Source: Roseiarcus sp037446355 (GTDB lineage: Bacteria; Pseudomonadota; Alphaproteobacteria; Rhizobiales; Beijerinckiaceae). From it: a stretch of 64,000 bases of DNA. The DNA lies in assembly GCA_037446355.1 (NCBI GenBank), contig JBBIIT010000001.1, forward strand, positions 124,001-188,000, read 5' to 3'. The position numbers were made by a program, and so were the translations under genes. Below, in pieces: positions 46,775-56,790 of the stretch. The notes beneath the pieces are model-generated. The model was not told the origin of the DNA, made no database searches, and saw only the letters and a program-made list of their open reading frames with translations. The first letter of the stretch is position 1; the number at the start of each line of letters is the position of its first letter.

Positions 46775-46861
46775 CCCCAGGCCCCCTCCCCGTGAGAATG
46801 GGGGGTGGAAACCGGGAGCCTGGTAACTTTTCCTCCCCGCGCAGCGCGGAGGGGCCTGGGG
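46775..46861. repeat. Small palindromic element inside the yej operon
   Basis: An 87-bp segment is bounded by perfect 11-bp inverted repeats CCCCAGGCCCC (46775-46785) and GGGGCCTGGGG (46851-46861). Inside are two further imperfect hairpins rich in C and G runs (CCCC..GGGG around 46787-46806; CCTCCCCGCGC.GCGCGGAGGGG around 46832-46854). It looks like a REP/MITE-type intergenic element and could fold in the mRNA between yejB and yejE. No other copy was noticed in the window. Confidence 0.65.
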
Positions 46862-46889
46862 GTCGTGTGTTTTTCGAGTTCGCCGCTCA

Positions 46890-47993
46890 TCAAACGTCCC
46901 GCGTCTCGAAATCGATGCGCGGATCGATCCAGGTGTAAGTGAGGTCGGAGATCAAATTGACGACGAGGCCGAGCAGCGCGAACACATAGAGATTGCCGAG
47001 CACAACCGGATAATCGCGTTGAATCAGTGAATCGTAGGAGAGATAGCCAAGCCCGTCGAGCGAGAACACCTGTTCGATCAGCAGCGATCCCGTGAAGAAG
47101 GCGCTGACGAAGGCGCCGGGAAAGCCGGCGATCACGATCAGCATCGCGTTGCGGAACACGTGACCATAGAGCACGCGCCGCTCGGTCAGGCCCTTCATGC
47201 GCGCGGTCTGCACATAGGATTTCTTGATCTCCTCGAGGAAGGAGTTCTTCGTCAGCAACGTCGAGGTCGCGAACGAGCCGAGCACCAGCGCCGTCACCGG
47301 AAGCGCGACGTGCCAGAGGTAATCGACTATTTTGTGCGGCCACGAGAAATCGGCGAAATTGTCCGAGGTGAGGCCGCGCAGCGGAAAGATCTGCCAGAAC
47401 GAGCCGCCGCAGAACAACACGACCAGAAGGATCGCGAATAGAAAACTCGGGATCGCATAACCGAAAATCACCAGCGCCGATGTCCAGGTGTCGAAGCGCG
47501 AGCCGTCGCGCACCGCCTTGGCGACGCCGAGCGGAATGGAGATCGCGTAGGAGAGCAGCGTCATCCACAGGCCGAGCGACATCGAGACCGGCAGCTTTTC
47601 CTTGATGAGTTGCAGCACCGGCGCGTTGCGGTAGTAGCTCGTGCCGAGATGGAAGGTCGAATAGTCCTTCACCAGCAACCAGAAGCGCTCGGCGGCGGGC
47701 TTGTCGAAGCCATATTGCTTCTCGAGCTCCTTGATGAATTTCGGATCGAGCCCCTGCGCGCCGCGATAGCGCGAGGATATGTCGCCGCCCGCCTGCGCCG
47801 CCGCGCCGGCGCCGATGCCCCCGCCCGCGCCGCCGAAATTGGCGCTGGAACCCTGATCGGTTCCCTGCAACTGGGCGAGCGCGCGCTCGACCGGTCCGCC
47901 CGGCACGAATTGCACGATCGCGAACGAGACCAGCATGATGCCGAAGATGGTCGGGATCATCAGCATGAGGCGGCGCAGGATGTAAGCTAGCAT
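46890..47993 (-). CDS. yejB: Peptide ABC transporter permease YejB
   Basis: This 367-residue permease of the DppB type starts MLAYILRRLMLMIPTIFGIM, has six predicted helices and an EAA loop (RMKGLTERRVLYGHVFRNAM). An extra Gly/Ala/Gln-rich loop (about 45-70) follows the first helix. It forms the channel with YejE. Its stop overlaps an ATG in TGATG that now leads only to a 43-codon frame through the inserted repeat. Confidence 0.93.
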   Translation of the reverse strand: MLAYILRRLMLMIPTIFGIMLVSFAIVQFVPGGPVERALAQLQGTDQGSSANFGGAGGGIGAGAAAQAGGDISSRYRGAQGLDPKFIKELEKQYGFDKPAAERFWLLVKDYSTFHLGTSYYRNAPVLQLIKEKLPVSMSLGLWMTLLSYAISIPLGVAKAVRDGSRFDTWTSALVIFGYAIPSFLFAILLVVLFCGGSFWQIFPLRGLTSDNFADFSWPHKIVDYLWHVALPVTALVLGSFATSTLLTKNSFLEEIKKSYVQTARMKGLTERRVLYGHVFRNAMLIVIAGFPGAFVSAFFTGSLLIEQVFSLDGLGYLSYDSLIQRDYPVVLGNLYVFALLGLVVNLISDLTYTWIDPRIDFETRDV

Positions 47994-48032
47994 CGGCCCG
48001 CGTCGTCCGCGCAGGAGTTCGCCGTCGAGGTC

Positions 48033-49889
48033 TCAAAGTCCAATTTTCTTGGCCTTTTCCGTATCCCACCACCAGGTGTCGGGCGCACCGGAACCTAGCG
48101 CTGGCTGGCGCTCGGGCGCCGAGAAGGCGTCCCAGAAGGCGAAGCGCACGGTCCCGTCATACCATTGGGGAATCCAATAGCGCCCCGCGCGCAGCACGCG
48201 ATCGAGCGCGCGGCAGGCGAATCGCAATTCCTCGCGCGTCCTGGCGCCGGCGGCCTTGTCAATCAGCGCGTCGACGATGGGATCGTCGATGCCGGAAAGG
48301 TTGCGCGAGCGTGGCGCCTTGCCGGCTTTCGAACCAAACAGCAGGCGCAACTCGACGCCCGGCGTCGGCGAACTGCCGAGCGCCATCGTCGTGATGTCGA
48401 AGTCGTAATCATCGACGCGGCTCTTGTACTGCGTGGAATCGACGATGCGCGTATGCGCGTCGATGCCGAGCTTGCGCAAATTCTGCTGGAACGGCTGCTG
48501 GCGCGGCTCCATATAGTCGGACTTGTCGAGGAACTCGATCACGAACGGCTTGCCGTTCGGCAGTTTCAGGTTCGAACCCTCGCGCTTGCAACCGGCGGCG
48601 AGCAGCATCTCGTTGGCGCGCCGGAGCAACGCGCGGTCGCTGCCCGAACCATCGGTCGGGGGCGGAACGTAGGGTTCGCCGAAAACTTCTTCGGGCGCGC
48701 GTCCGCGAAACGGCTCCAGCAACGCGAGTTCGCCGGGGCTGGGCGGACCCTTGGCCTGCAACTCTTCGAGACCGAAATAGGACACGACGCGTTCGAACAT
48801 GCCGAACATCACGTTCTTGTTGGTCCATTCGAAATCGAAGGCGAGACCGAGCGCCTCACGGATTCGCGGGTCGGCGAATTGCTCGCGCCTGACGTTATAG
48901 TACCAGGCCTGGATGACATGCGGACCGCGGCGCTTCAGCGTCTGCTTCTTGACGCGACCGTCGTTGAATGCGGGAAAGTCGTAGCCGTTCGTCCAGGCGC
49001 GCGGATCGGGATCGTCGCGAAAGTTGGTCTTTCCCGCCTTGAACGCCTCGAAGCCGACCTGGCGGTCGCGATAATAGTCGAAGCGCAGCGTCGCGAAATT
49101 GTTGAGGCCGATGTTGAGGGGCAGATCCTTGCCCCAATAGTCGGAGACGAGATCGTATTCGATGAAGCGCCCCGGCTCGTATTTGCCGATCTTGTAGGCG
49201 CCGGAGCCGAGCGGCGGCTCGAAAGTCGAGGCCTCGAAATCGCGGCTTGACCAGAACGCCCGCGAGAAGATCGGCATTCCCGCGACCAGCAGGTGCGAAT
49301 CACGGCCGCGTTCCGGGACGAACCTGACGACCACGACGTCCTCGCTCTCCGCTTCGGCGCCGGCGATGTCGCGCAGCAGCAGGCCGTAGGTCGGATGGCC
49401 TTTCTCCTTGAGCGTGGTCAGCGAGAAGGCGACATCCGCCGCCGTCAGCCGCGAGCCGTCCCAGAAGCGCGCCTCGGGGCGCATGCGGAACTTGTAGGTG
49501 AGCTTGTCGGCGCTATAACGCACCGACTTGGCGACCAGACCATACATTGAATCCGGTTCGTCGGCGTTTCCCGACATCAACGAGTCGAAGCAGCCGGAAA
49601 GACCGGCGGCGCCGTCACCCTTTTTCGAATACATATTGAAGGTGTCGAAGGTCTCGAAGTTCTGGTTGCCGGAGGTCGTCGAGACCTGCAACGCGAGCTT
49701 GCCGCCCTTGGGCGCCTGCGGATTTACGTAGTCGAGGAATTTGAAGTCGGGCGGCAGCGCGAGTTCCCCGAAACTGGAGAGGCCGTGCGTTTCGATCTCG
49801 CCGTCGGCGCGCGCGCCCGCGCCGAGGCCGACCGCCAGACTGGCGATCGTTCCCATCAGCGCCGCGCGCCTTGATATGACGAGGCCCAT
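48033..49889 (-). CDS. yejA: Peptide ABC transporter periplasmic binding protein YejA
   Basis: This 618-residue SBP_bac_5 family protein has a leader with a double arginine (ISRRAALMGTIASLAVGLG) and cleavage near GARADGE. Mature motifs are DFKFLDYVNPQAPKGG and RMRPEARFWDGSRLTAADV, typical of YejA, which binds oligopeptides (in enterobacteria also microcin C-like compounds). The ATG at 49889 has a ggag site 7 bp upstream; a longer frame to 50024 overlaps the divergent nudC start. First gene of yejABEF. Confidence 0.93.
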   Translation of the reverse strand: MGLVISRRAALMGTIASLAVGLGAGARADGEIETHGLSSFGELALPPDFKFLDYVNPQAPKGGKLALQVSTTSGNQNFETFDTFNMYSKKGDGAAGLSGCFDSLMSGNADEPDSMYGLVAKSVRYSADKLTYKFRMRPEARFWDGSRLTAADVAFSLTTLKEKGHPTYGLLLRDIAGAEAESEDVVVVRFVPERGRDSHLLVAGMPIFSRAFWSSRDFEASTFEPPLGSGAYKIGKYEPGRFIEYDLVSDYWGKDLPLNIGLNNFATLRFDYYRDRQVGFEAFKAGKTNFRDDPDPRAWTNGYDFPAFNDGRVKKQTLKRRGPHVIQAWYYNVRREQFADPRIREALGLAFDFEWTNKNVMFGMFERVVSYFGLEELQAKGPPSPGELALLEPFRGRAPEEVFGEPYVPPPTDGSGSDRALLRRANEMLLAAGCKREGSNLKLPNGKPFVIEFLDKSDYMEPRQQPFQQNLRKLGIDAHTRIVDSTQYKSRVDDYDFDITTMALGSSPTPGVELRLLFGSKAGKAPRSRNLSGIDDPIVDALIDKAAGARTREELRFACRALDRVLRAGRYWIPQWYDGTVRFAFWDAFSAPERQPALGSGAPDTWWWDTEKAKKIGL

Positions 49890-50004
49890 AGGGCTTGCTC
49901 CGACGCCAGAACCCGTTCGACGTGATTCGCCGGCGGATTTAATCCGGCTTCGCCCCGCTTGGCCAGCGCCGGCGGCGGAACGCGCGGCGCGAGGAGTGGG
50001 ATCG

Positions 50005-51000
50005 ATGCGAGACGTCTTTTTCAAGACCGCCGACCGAGACTTCGGCTTCCGTTTTCACGGCAACCCGCTCGATCGGGCGAGCGAGCGACGGGACGACGCG
50101 GCCTATGTCGGCGCCCTGCGCGAGCGCTCCGACGCGCGCGCGGTGGTCATCGCGCGCGACGTGCCGGCGCTGACCCGCGCCGACCCGCGCGAGGCGCTGC
50201 TGCCCTTTGCCGAGGTCGCGCGGCTCGGCGGCGCCCGGATCGAAATTCTTTTGGGCGTGCAAGGGTCTGGCGCGCCCGTCTTCGCGGCGATGCTTCCGGA
50301 CGAAGCGGTCGAGCAACGCGGCGATGAAGGCGACGGCTTCTTCGACCGGCGCGAGCTCTTCATCCCCGGCCGAGACGATCTCGAACTCATCGATCTCAGA
50401 TCGATCGCGATGCAGGGGCTTGTCGATCAGGCCGAACTGGCCATGCTCGGTCAGGCCAAGGCGATCGCGCATTGGCACACCCGCCACGGCTTCTGCGCCC
50501 ATTGCGGCGCGCCGAGCCGGGCGGCGGCGGCCGGATGGCGACGCGAGTGCGACGCCTGCAAGGCCCAACATTTTCCGCGCACCGACCCGGTGGTCATCAT
50601 GCTGGCGGTGGACGGCGAGCGCTGCCTGCTCGGGCGGCAGGCGCGGTTTCCCAAGGATATGTATTCGGCGCTGGCGGGCTTTCTCGAGCCCGGCGAAACG
50701 ATCGAGGAGGCGGTGCGGCGCGAAATTCGCGAGGAAGCGGGCGTCGAATGCGGCGCGGTCGGTTACGTCGCCTCGCAGCCCTGGCCCTTTCCTTCGTCGC
50801 TGATGATCGGCTGTCTGGCCGAGGCGCGCTCGCGCGAGGTGATTGTCGACCGGCACGAACTTGAGGACGCGCGCTGGTTCGAGCGCGACGAAGTCCGGGC
50901 GATGTTCGAGAAACGACATCCCCTGGGGCTATTCGCCCCCAACAAGTTGGCGATAGCCCATCATATCCTGCGGTTCTGGTTGGAGGGCGGCGCGGCCTAG
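50005..51000 (+). CDS. nudC: NAD(+) diphosphatase NudC
   Basis: This 331-residue enzyme has the N-terminal NudC domain, a zinc ribbon with four cysteines (FCAHCGAPS and RECDACKAQH), the Nudix box GFLEPGETIEEAVRREIREE and the SQPWPFPSSLM motif specific to NADH pyrophosphatases. It cleaves NAD(H) to NMN(H) and AMP and can remove NAD caps from RNA. The gaggag ribosome binding site 8 bp before the ATG fixes the start; the frame is open further upstream without homology. Confidence 0.94.
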   Translation: MRDVFFKTADRDFGFRFHGNPLDRASERRDDAAYVGALRERSDARAVVIARDVPALTRADPREALLPFAEVARLGGARIEILLGVQGSGAPVFAAMLPDEAVEQRGDEGDGFFDRRELFIPGRDDLELIDLRSIAMQGLVDQAELAMLGQAKAIAHWHTRHGFCAHCGAPSRAAAAGWRRECDACKAQHFPRTDPVVIMLAVDGERCLLGRQARFPKDMYSALAGFLEPGETIEEAVRREIREEAGVECGAVGYVASQPWPFPSSLMIGCLAEARSREVIVDRHELEDARWFERDEVRAMFEKRHPLGLFAPNKLAIAHHILRFWLEGGAA

Positions 51001-51021
51001 CGGCCTCGCCGCGCTCTCACC

Positions 51022-51261
51022 TTACTTCGCGGACTTCTTCTTCGCCGCGGCCTTCTTGGCCGGCGCCTTCTTGCGCGCGGTGTTCAGCGACACGCTGAGC
51101 GCGGTGGCCTTCTGCCGCGTGGCGCCTTCAGTCCGCTTCAGCGCTTTCGCAATCTTGGCGGCGGGCTCCTTGCGAGCCATTCCCTTGAGGAGTTTGACGT
51201 CGTCCTTGGACCAGGGACGGCGAGCTTGCGGCTTTTTCGCACGCGCGGGGGCTTTGACCAC
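51022..51261 (-). CDS. Small basic SANT/Myb-like protein with histone H1-like tail
   Basis: This 79-residue protein is very basic. The centre (PWSKDDVKLLKGMARKEPAA, then IAKALKRTEGATRQKATALS) looks like a helix-turn-helix of Myb/SANT type, seen in small Hyphomicrobiales proteins. The C-terminus is a Lys/Ala/Pro tail (KKAPAKKAAAKKKSAK) like histone H1. It probably binds DNA without strong specificity. Start GTG with a ggag ribosome binding site 5 bp upstream. Confidence 0.8.
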   Translation of the reverse strand: MVKAPARAKKPQARRPWSKDDVKLLKGMARKEPAAKIAKALKRTEGATRQKATALSVSLNTARKKAPAKKAAAKKKSAK

Positions 51262-51347
51262 GGGATCTCCAATTCAAATAAAAGACTTGACAGTTCGCCT
51301 TGAGCACAAAATTTAGGCCTCTGCAAGGCCTCCGATCAAGAAACTGA

Positions 51348-51362
51348 TTGTTTGTCAAACAA
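51348..51362. promoter_or_regulatory. 15-bp AT-rich palindrome between MFS and H1-like genes
   Basis: TTGTTTG-T-CAAACAA is a perfect palindrome with 7-bp arms, 86 bp upstream of the H1-like gene start and 39 bp beyond the MFS stop. On the minus strand it contains TTGACA, a possible -35 box, but no good -10 follows at 16-18 bp. It is operator-like; a role is not shown. Confidence 0.35.
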
Positions 51363-51401
51363 ATAGCGAGACCAGACAGAGAACGAATCGCCAAGAATCG
51401 T

Positions 51402-52700
51402 TCACCTGTCCCGCGTTTCCCGCATCGAAGCGACCGCGACGAAGCTGATCGCGGCGGCGGCGGTCAGATAATACCCGACCCAGGGCAGCCCGCCGCGCTG
51501 CAACAAAAGCTGCGCGAGATAGGGCGCGAGCGAGGCTCCGAGGATGCCGCCGAGATTGTAGGCGACAGAGGCGCCGGTATAAGCGACGTTGGTTGGAAAC
51601 AGCTCCGGCAACAAGGCGCCGAGCGGCGCGAAGGTCAGGCCCATCACCCCGAGCGAGAGGGCCAGGAACAGCAGCGTTTGCGCCTCGCCGCCGTCGAGCA
51701 GCTCCGGCAGCGCGAACCCGACAAGCGCCGCGATCGCGCTCGCGCCCATCAGAACCGAGCGGCGCCCGAGCCGGTCGGCGAGCCTGGCCGAGAGCGGCGT
51801 CGCCAACCCCATGAAGACCACCGCGACGCACAGCATTTCAAGATAGGTCGCGCGGGGAATGTGGCGCGCGTTGACGCCATAGCCGAGCGCGAACACGGTC
51901 GAGATATAAAACAGCGCATAGCAGACCACGATCGCCAGCGATCCCTGCAACAGCGCGCGCCAATGCCGCGTTATCACTTCTGCTAGCGGCACGGCGACGC
52001 GTTCCCGGCGCGCCATCGCCGCCCGAAAGGCAGGCGTCTCGCCGATCGACACTCGGAGGTACAGACCGATCGCCACCAGCGCTGCGCTCATCAGGAACGG
52101 CGCGCGCCACGCCCAGGCGACGAAAGCGCCTTCGCCGAGGCCGAGCAGCAAGACCAGGAACAGGCCGTTGGCGAGCAGGAAGCCGATCGGCGGGCCGAGC
52201 TGCGGAAACATGCCGAACCAGGCCCGCCGGCCTTGCGGCGCGTTCTCGGTGGCGAGCAACGCCGCCCCGCCCCATTCGCCGCCGAGGCCGACTCCCTGGC
52301 CGAAACGCAGGATGCAGAGCAGCCATGGCGCGAGCGCGCCCGCCTGCGCATATCCGGGCAGGACGCCGATCAACGTCGTCGACAGCCCCATCGTCAGCAT
52401 CGAAGCGACCAGCATCGACTTGCGGCCGACGCGATCGCCAAAATGGCCGAACAGAATCGAGCCCACAGGGCGCGCGAGAAACGCAATTCCGAAGGTCAGG
52501 AACGCGTTCAGCGCCTGAGCCTCAGGCGCCGATTGGGGGAAGAACATCTGGCCGATCACCAGCGCCGCGGCGGTGCCGTAGATGTAAAAGTCGTAGAACT
52601 CGATCGTTGTGCCGACCAAGCTGGCGAGCACGATGCGCCCGATTCCGGTCGCGGGTTCCTCGGCGTCGGCGACGATCGTCCCCTGCGCGTCCGCCGTCAT
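51402..52700 (-). CDS. MFS transporter, metabolite:proton symporter (MHS) family
   Basis: This 432-residue protein has twelve hydrophobic helices and the MHS-type start SLVGTTIEFYDFYIYGTAAA. The loop 2-3 signature is GHFGDRVGRKSMLV and helix 4 carries RFGQGVGLGGEWGGA. MHS carriers (KgtP, ShiA, ProP) import organic acids, osmolytes or shikimate; the solute here is undetermined. It ends 32 bp beyond the start of the hemW stop region on the same strand. Confidence 0.92.
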   Translation of the reverse strand: MTADAQGTIVADAEEPATGIGRIVLASLVGTTIEFYDFYIYGTAAALVIGQMFFPQSAPEAQALNAFLTFGIAFLARPVGSILFGHFGDRVGRKSMLVASMLTMGLSTTLIGVLPGYAQAGALAPWLLCILRFGQGVGLGGEWGGAALLATENAPQGRRAWFGMFPQLGPPIGFLLANGLFLVLLLGLGEGAFVAWAWRAPFLMSAALVAIGLYLRVSIGETPAFRAAMARRERVAVPLAEVITRHWRALLQGSLAIVVCYALFYISTVFALGYGVNARHIPRATYLEMLCVAVVFMGLATPLSARLADRLGRRSVLMGASAIAALVGFALPELLDGGEAQTLLFLALSLGVMGLTFAPLGALLPELFPTNVAYTGASVAYNLGGILGASLAPYLAQLLLQRGGLPWVGYYLTAAAAISFVAVASMRETRDR

Positions 52701-52733
52701 CTCGTCCCCCCAAATGTCGATGGATTTGTAGGT

Positions 52734-53933
52734 TCACGCCGCCAGGTCGGCGACGATCGCGTCGAGCAGCGGGGCGCCGGTCGCCGTCACCCTTAAACGC
52801 CCCTGGGCGTCCTCGACGATGAAACCCTCGGCGGCGAGATCGTCGATCTGGCGGCGGCGCAAGGGGTAGCCGCTCAACGCCTCATAGCGCGCGACGTCTA
52901 TGCCTTCGCGGAGACGCAGCCCCATCAGCAGGAATTCGTCGCTCTGTTCTTCACGCGTCAGCGGCGCGTTCTCGATCAGGCCGTGGCCCTCGCTCTCGAC
53001 CTGCGCGAGCCACATTTCCGGATGTTTCTCGGTCGCCTGCGCGCGCCGCCCGCGCTCCGGGCCGACGCGGCCGTGCGCGCCGGGGCCGACGCCGACATAT
53101 TCGCCATGGCGCCAATAGACGAGATTGTGCCGGCTCTCGGCGCCCGGCCGCGCGTGGTTGGAAACTTCGTAGGCGGGAAGGCCGTGGGCCTGCGTGATCT
53201 CCTGCGTCGCATCGAACAGCGCGCGCCCTAATTCCTCGTCGGGGGTTATGAGCTTGCCGGCGCGCCAGAGCCGCTCGAAAATCGTGTCGGGCTCGATCGT
53301 CAGTTGGTAGAGCGAAAGGTGTTCGCCCGCCATTTTCATCGCCTCGGTCAGTTCGGCGCGCCAGGCGGCCTCGCTTTGTCCAGGGCGCGCATAGATGAGA
53401 TCGAACGACATGCGCGGGAAAATGCCGGCCCCGATGCGCACCGCCTCGCGCGCCTCCGCGACGCTGTGGCGGCGCCCGAGCGCCTTCAGATCGGCGTCGT
53501 CGAGCGCCTGAACCCCGATCGAGATACGATTGACGCCGGCGGCGCGATAGCCGCGAAACCGCCCGGCCTCGACGCTGGTGGGATTGGCCTCCAACGTGAT
53601 TTCGGCGTCCGCCTCGATCGTCCATTGCGCGGCGATCGCATCGAGAATCGCCTGCGCGGTTTGCGGCCGCATCAACGAAGGCGTGCCGCCGCCGAAGAAG
53701 ACCGAGCGCACCGGGCGACCCCTCGTCATCGCGGCGCGATGGGCGATTTCGGTCCGGAAGGCGGCGACGAATCGGTCCTCGTCGATCCGCTCCGCGCGCA
53801 CATGCGAATTGAAGTCGCAATAGGGGCATTTGGCGAGGCAGAACGGCCAGTGAACGTAAACGGCGAAGCCGGGATCGTCGCTAAGCGGCACGGTTGTGAG
53901 CGGAGCCATGGAGGCGGTTTCAAGATCGGTCAT
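52734..53933 (-). CDS. hemW: Radical SAM haem chaperone HemW (coproporphyrinogen oxidase-like)
   Basis: This 399-residue radical SAM protein has the cluster motif CLAKCPYCDF (C32, C36, C39), FFGGGTPSLM, and EANPTS. It lacks the N-terminal extension of the true coproporphyrinogen dehydrogenase HemN and ends in a HemW-type winged-helix domain (LLMGLRLREGIDVARYEAL). HemW binds haem and is thought to deliver it to respiratory proteins. ATG 53933 was taken; ATG 53909 is the alternative. Divergent from the AGE gene. Confidence 0.9.
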   Translation of the reverse strand: MTDLETASMAPLTTVPLSDDPGFAVYVHWPFCLAKCPYCDFNSHVRAERIDEDRFVAAFRTEIAHRAAMTRGRPVRSVFFGGGTPSLMRPQTAQAILDAIAAQWTIEADAEITLEANPTSVEAGRFRGYRAAGVNRISIGVQALDDADLKALGRRHSVAEAREAVRIGAGIFPRMSFDLIYARPGQSEAAWRAELTEAMKMAGEHLSLYQLTIEPDTIFERLWRAGKLITPDEELGRALFDATQEITQAHGLPAYEVSNHARPGAESRHNLVYWRHGEYVGVGPGAHGRVGPERGRRAQATEKHPEMWLAQVESEGHGLIENAPLTREEQSDEFLLMGLRLREGIDVARYEALSGYPLRRRQIDDLAAEGFIVEDAQGRLRVTATGAPLLDAIVADLAA

Positions 53934-55250
53934 GTCAATGTTATGCCAGCTTGAACGCCCGCGCGCCACACCCCTCGAGCCCGCGAAATTCCGGGAGACG
54001 ATCGCTATGACGAACCCGCCCTCAGCGCCTTGGCGCGAGACCCACGGACATCGGCGTTGGTTGCAAGCCGAAGCCGACGCGCTGCTCGCCTTTTTCGAAC
54101 CGGAGTCAATCGATCCGTCGGGCGGCTTCCGCGCGCTCGATTCGCGCGGACGCGCGCTGGCGGGCGAAACCGCGCGAGCGCTGCACGCGACGACCCGGAT
54201 GGTGCATTGCTTCGCCGTCGCGCAGCTCATGGGCCGGCCTGGGGCCGCCGATTTCGTCGATCATGGCATGAAGGCGCTGTGGTCGCGTCACCGCGACGCG
54301 GCGCAAGGCGGTTATTTCTGGTCGTTCGACGCGCAGGGGCCGCGCGAGCGCGACAAACTCGCCTATGGTCACGCCTTCGTGCTGCTGGCCGCCTCCAGCG
54401 CCAAATGCGTCGGCCATCCGCTGGCGGATCGATTGCTCGCCGACATTTCCGAAATTCTCGAGACGCGATTCTGGGAGGCCGCGCCGGGCCTCAGCGCCGA
54501 GGAGTTTCGCGAGGATTGGAGCGCGTTCTCCAACTACCGCGGCCAGAACTCCAACATGCACCTGACTGAGGCCTTGATGTCCGCATTCGAGGCGACGGGT
54601 GAGCGCGCCTATCTCGACAAGGCTGAGCGAATCGCCGACTTCATCCTGCGCCGGCGCGCCGCCACCGCCGATTGGCGCGTGCCCGAACATTACAAATCGG
54701 ATTGGAGCGTCGATTCGGATTATCGCGGCTCGGACGTCTTTCGCCCCTATGGCTATACGCCCGGCCATGCTCTCGAATGGGCGCGTCTGGCGTTGCAGCT
54801 ATGGGCGCTGGGCGAGCGCAAGCTCGAATGGCTGCCGAACGCGGCGCGGCGCCTGTTCGCGCAAGCGGTCGCGCAGGGTTGGGACGCTGAGCGCGGTGGC
54901 CTCTATTACACCACCGAATACGACGGATCGCCGCGCGTGCGCGATCGTTTGTGGTGGCCGATGTGCGAGGGCGTCGGCGCCGCGCATTTCCTCGGCGCGC
55001 TCGATGACGACGCGATTCACGAAGGTTGGTATCGCCGCTTCTGGGACTTCATCGCGCGGAGGTTGATCGATCGCCGCGACGGCGGCTGGTTCGCGCAACT
55101 CGGCGACGATCTCGCCCCGAAGGCGGGATATTTCGTCGGCAAGCCGGACGTCTACCACGCGTTGCAGGCGTGCCTGATCCCGCTCTATTCCGCCAACGCG
55201 AGCCTGACGCGCGGGGTCGCCGAAGCGAACGCCGCGATCCGCGCCAAGAT

Positions 55251-56222
<972 letters not shown>

Positions 56223-56296
56223 GTCCTTTTCCTCCGCATCCCCTCGGGCGCTCGCCCTTCCGGTTCGTCGGCACTCTACACTTATTCGACAGCGCC

Positions 56297-56320
56297 GGTA
56301 TAGAGGTTGCGATCTATACC
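56297..56320. promoter_or_regulatory. Inverted repeat in the cysK promoter region, likely Rrf2 operator
   Basis: GGTATAGA (56297-56304) and TCTATACC (56313-56320) are perfect 8-bp arms around an 8-bp spacer, giving a 24-bp dyad 74 bp upstream of cysK and 4 bp beyond the Rrf2 stop. On the minus strand the arm contains TATACC, a possible -10 box. There is no T tract, so a terminator is unlikely. Confidence 0.55.
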
Positions 56321-56324
56321 AACG

Positions 56325-56777
56325 TCAGATCGCAAAATCGGCGCTGGATTTCTCATCTTCGAGCACATTCGCCTTTTCGGCGACTTCGCAAAGTTCCTCG
56401 ACCGAAATCGCGTCGAGATTGGCGAGGAAAGGCTCTCCCGCCTTGCGCACGCTGGGGTCGATCACCTTTTCCAGCAGCTTCGAGCGCGAGCCGACGTCGT
56501 CCGGATCGGCGGTGCTGAGGCCGACGGCGGTGCGCACGATCTCGCCGATCGAGATGCGACGTCGTTCGCGCGCGAGTTCGTAGCCGCCGCGCGGGCCCCG
56601 CACGCCCTTGAGAATCTTGGCGTGCACTAACCCTTGAAGCAGCGTTTCAAGGTGGCGCGGCGGCAGTTTGTGCCGCGCCGCGAGCGCCTTGGCGGCGACA
56701 GGCGAAGCGCGAGAGTGCAGCGCGATGTCGACCACAGCCGCGATGGCGAGCAAGCTTCGCCGTGACAGTAGATTCAT
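56325..56777 (-). CDS. Rrf2-family transcriptional regulator without Fe-S cysteines
   Basis: This 150-residue protein has the Rrf2 winged helix: LLSRRSLLAIAAVVDIALH, recognition region LPPRHLETLLQGLVHAKILK, wing GVRGPRGGYELARERRRISI. IscR, NsrR and RirA use three cysteines to bind a cluster; this protein has only one (in VEELCEVAEK), so it is more like CymR, which controls cysteine synthesis. Its place before cysK supports that. It lies 13 bp downstream of dut. Confidence 0.88.
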   Translation of the reverse strand: MNLLSRRSLLAIAAVVDIALHSRASPVAAKALAARHKLPPRHLETLLQGLVHAKILKGVRGPRGGYELARERRRISIGEIVRTAVGLSTADPDDVGSRSKLLEKVIDPSVRKAGEPFLANLDAISVEELCEVAEKANVLEDEKSSADFAI

Positions 56778-56790
56778 ACCTGTCTCCCTT

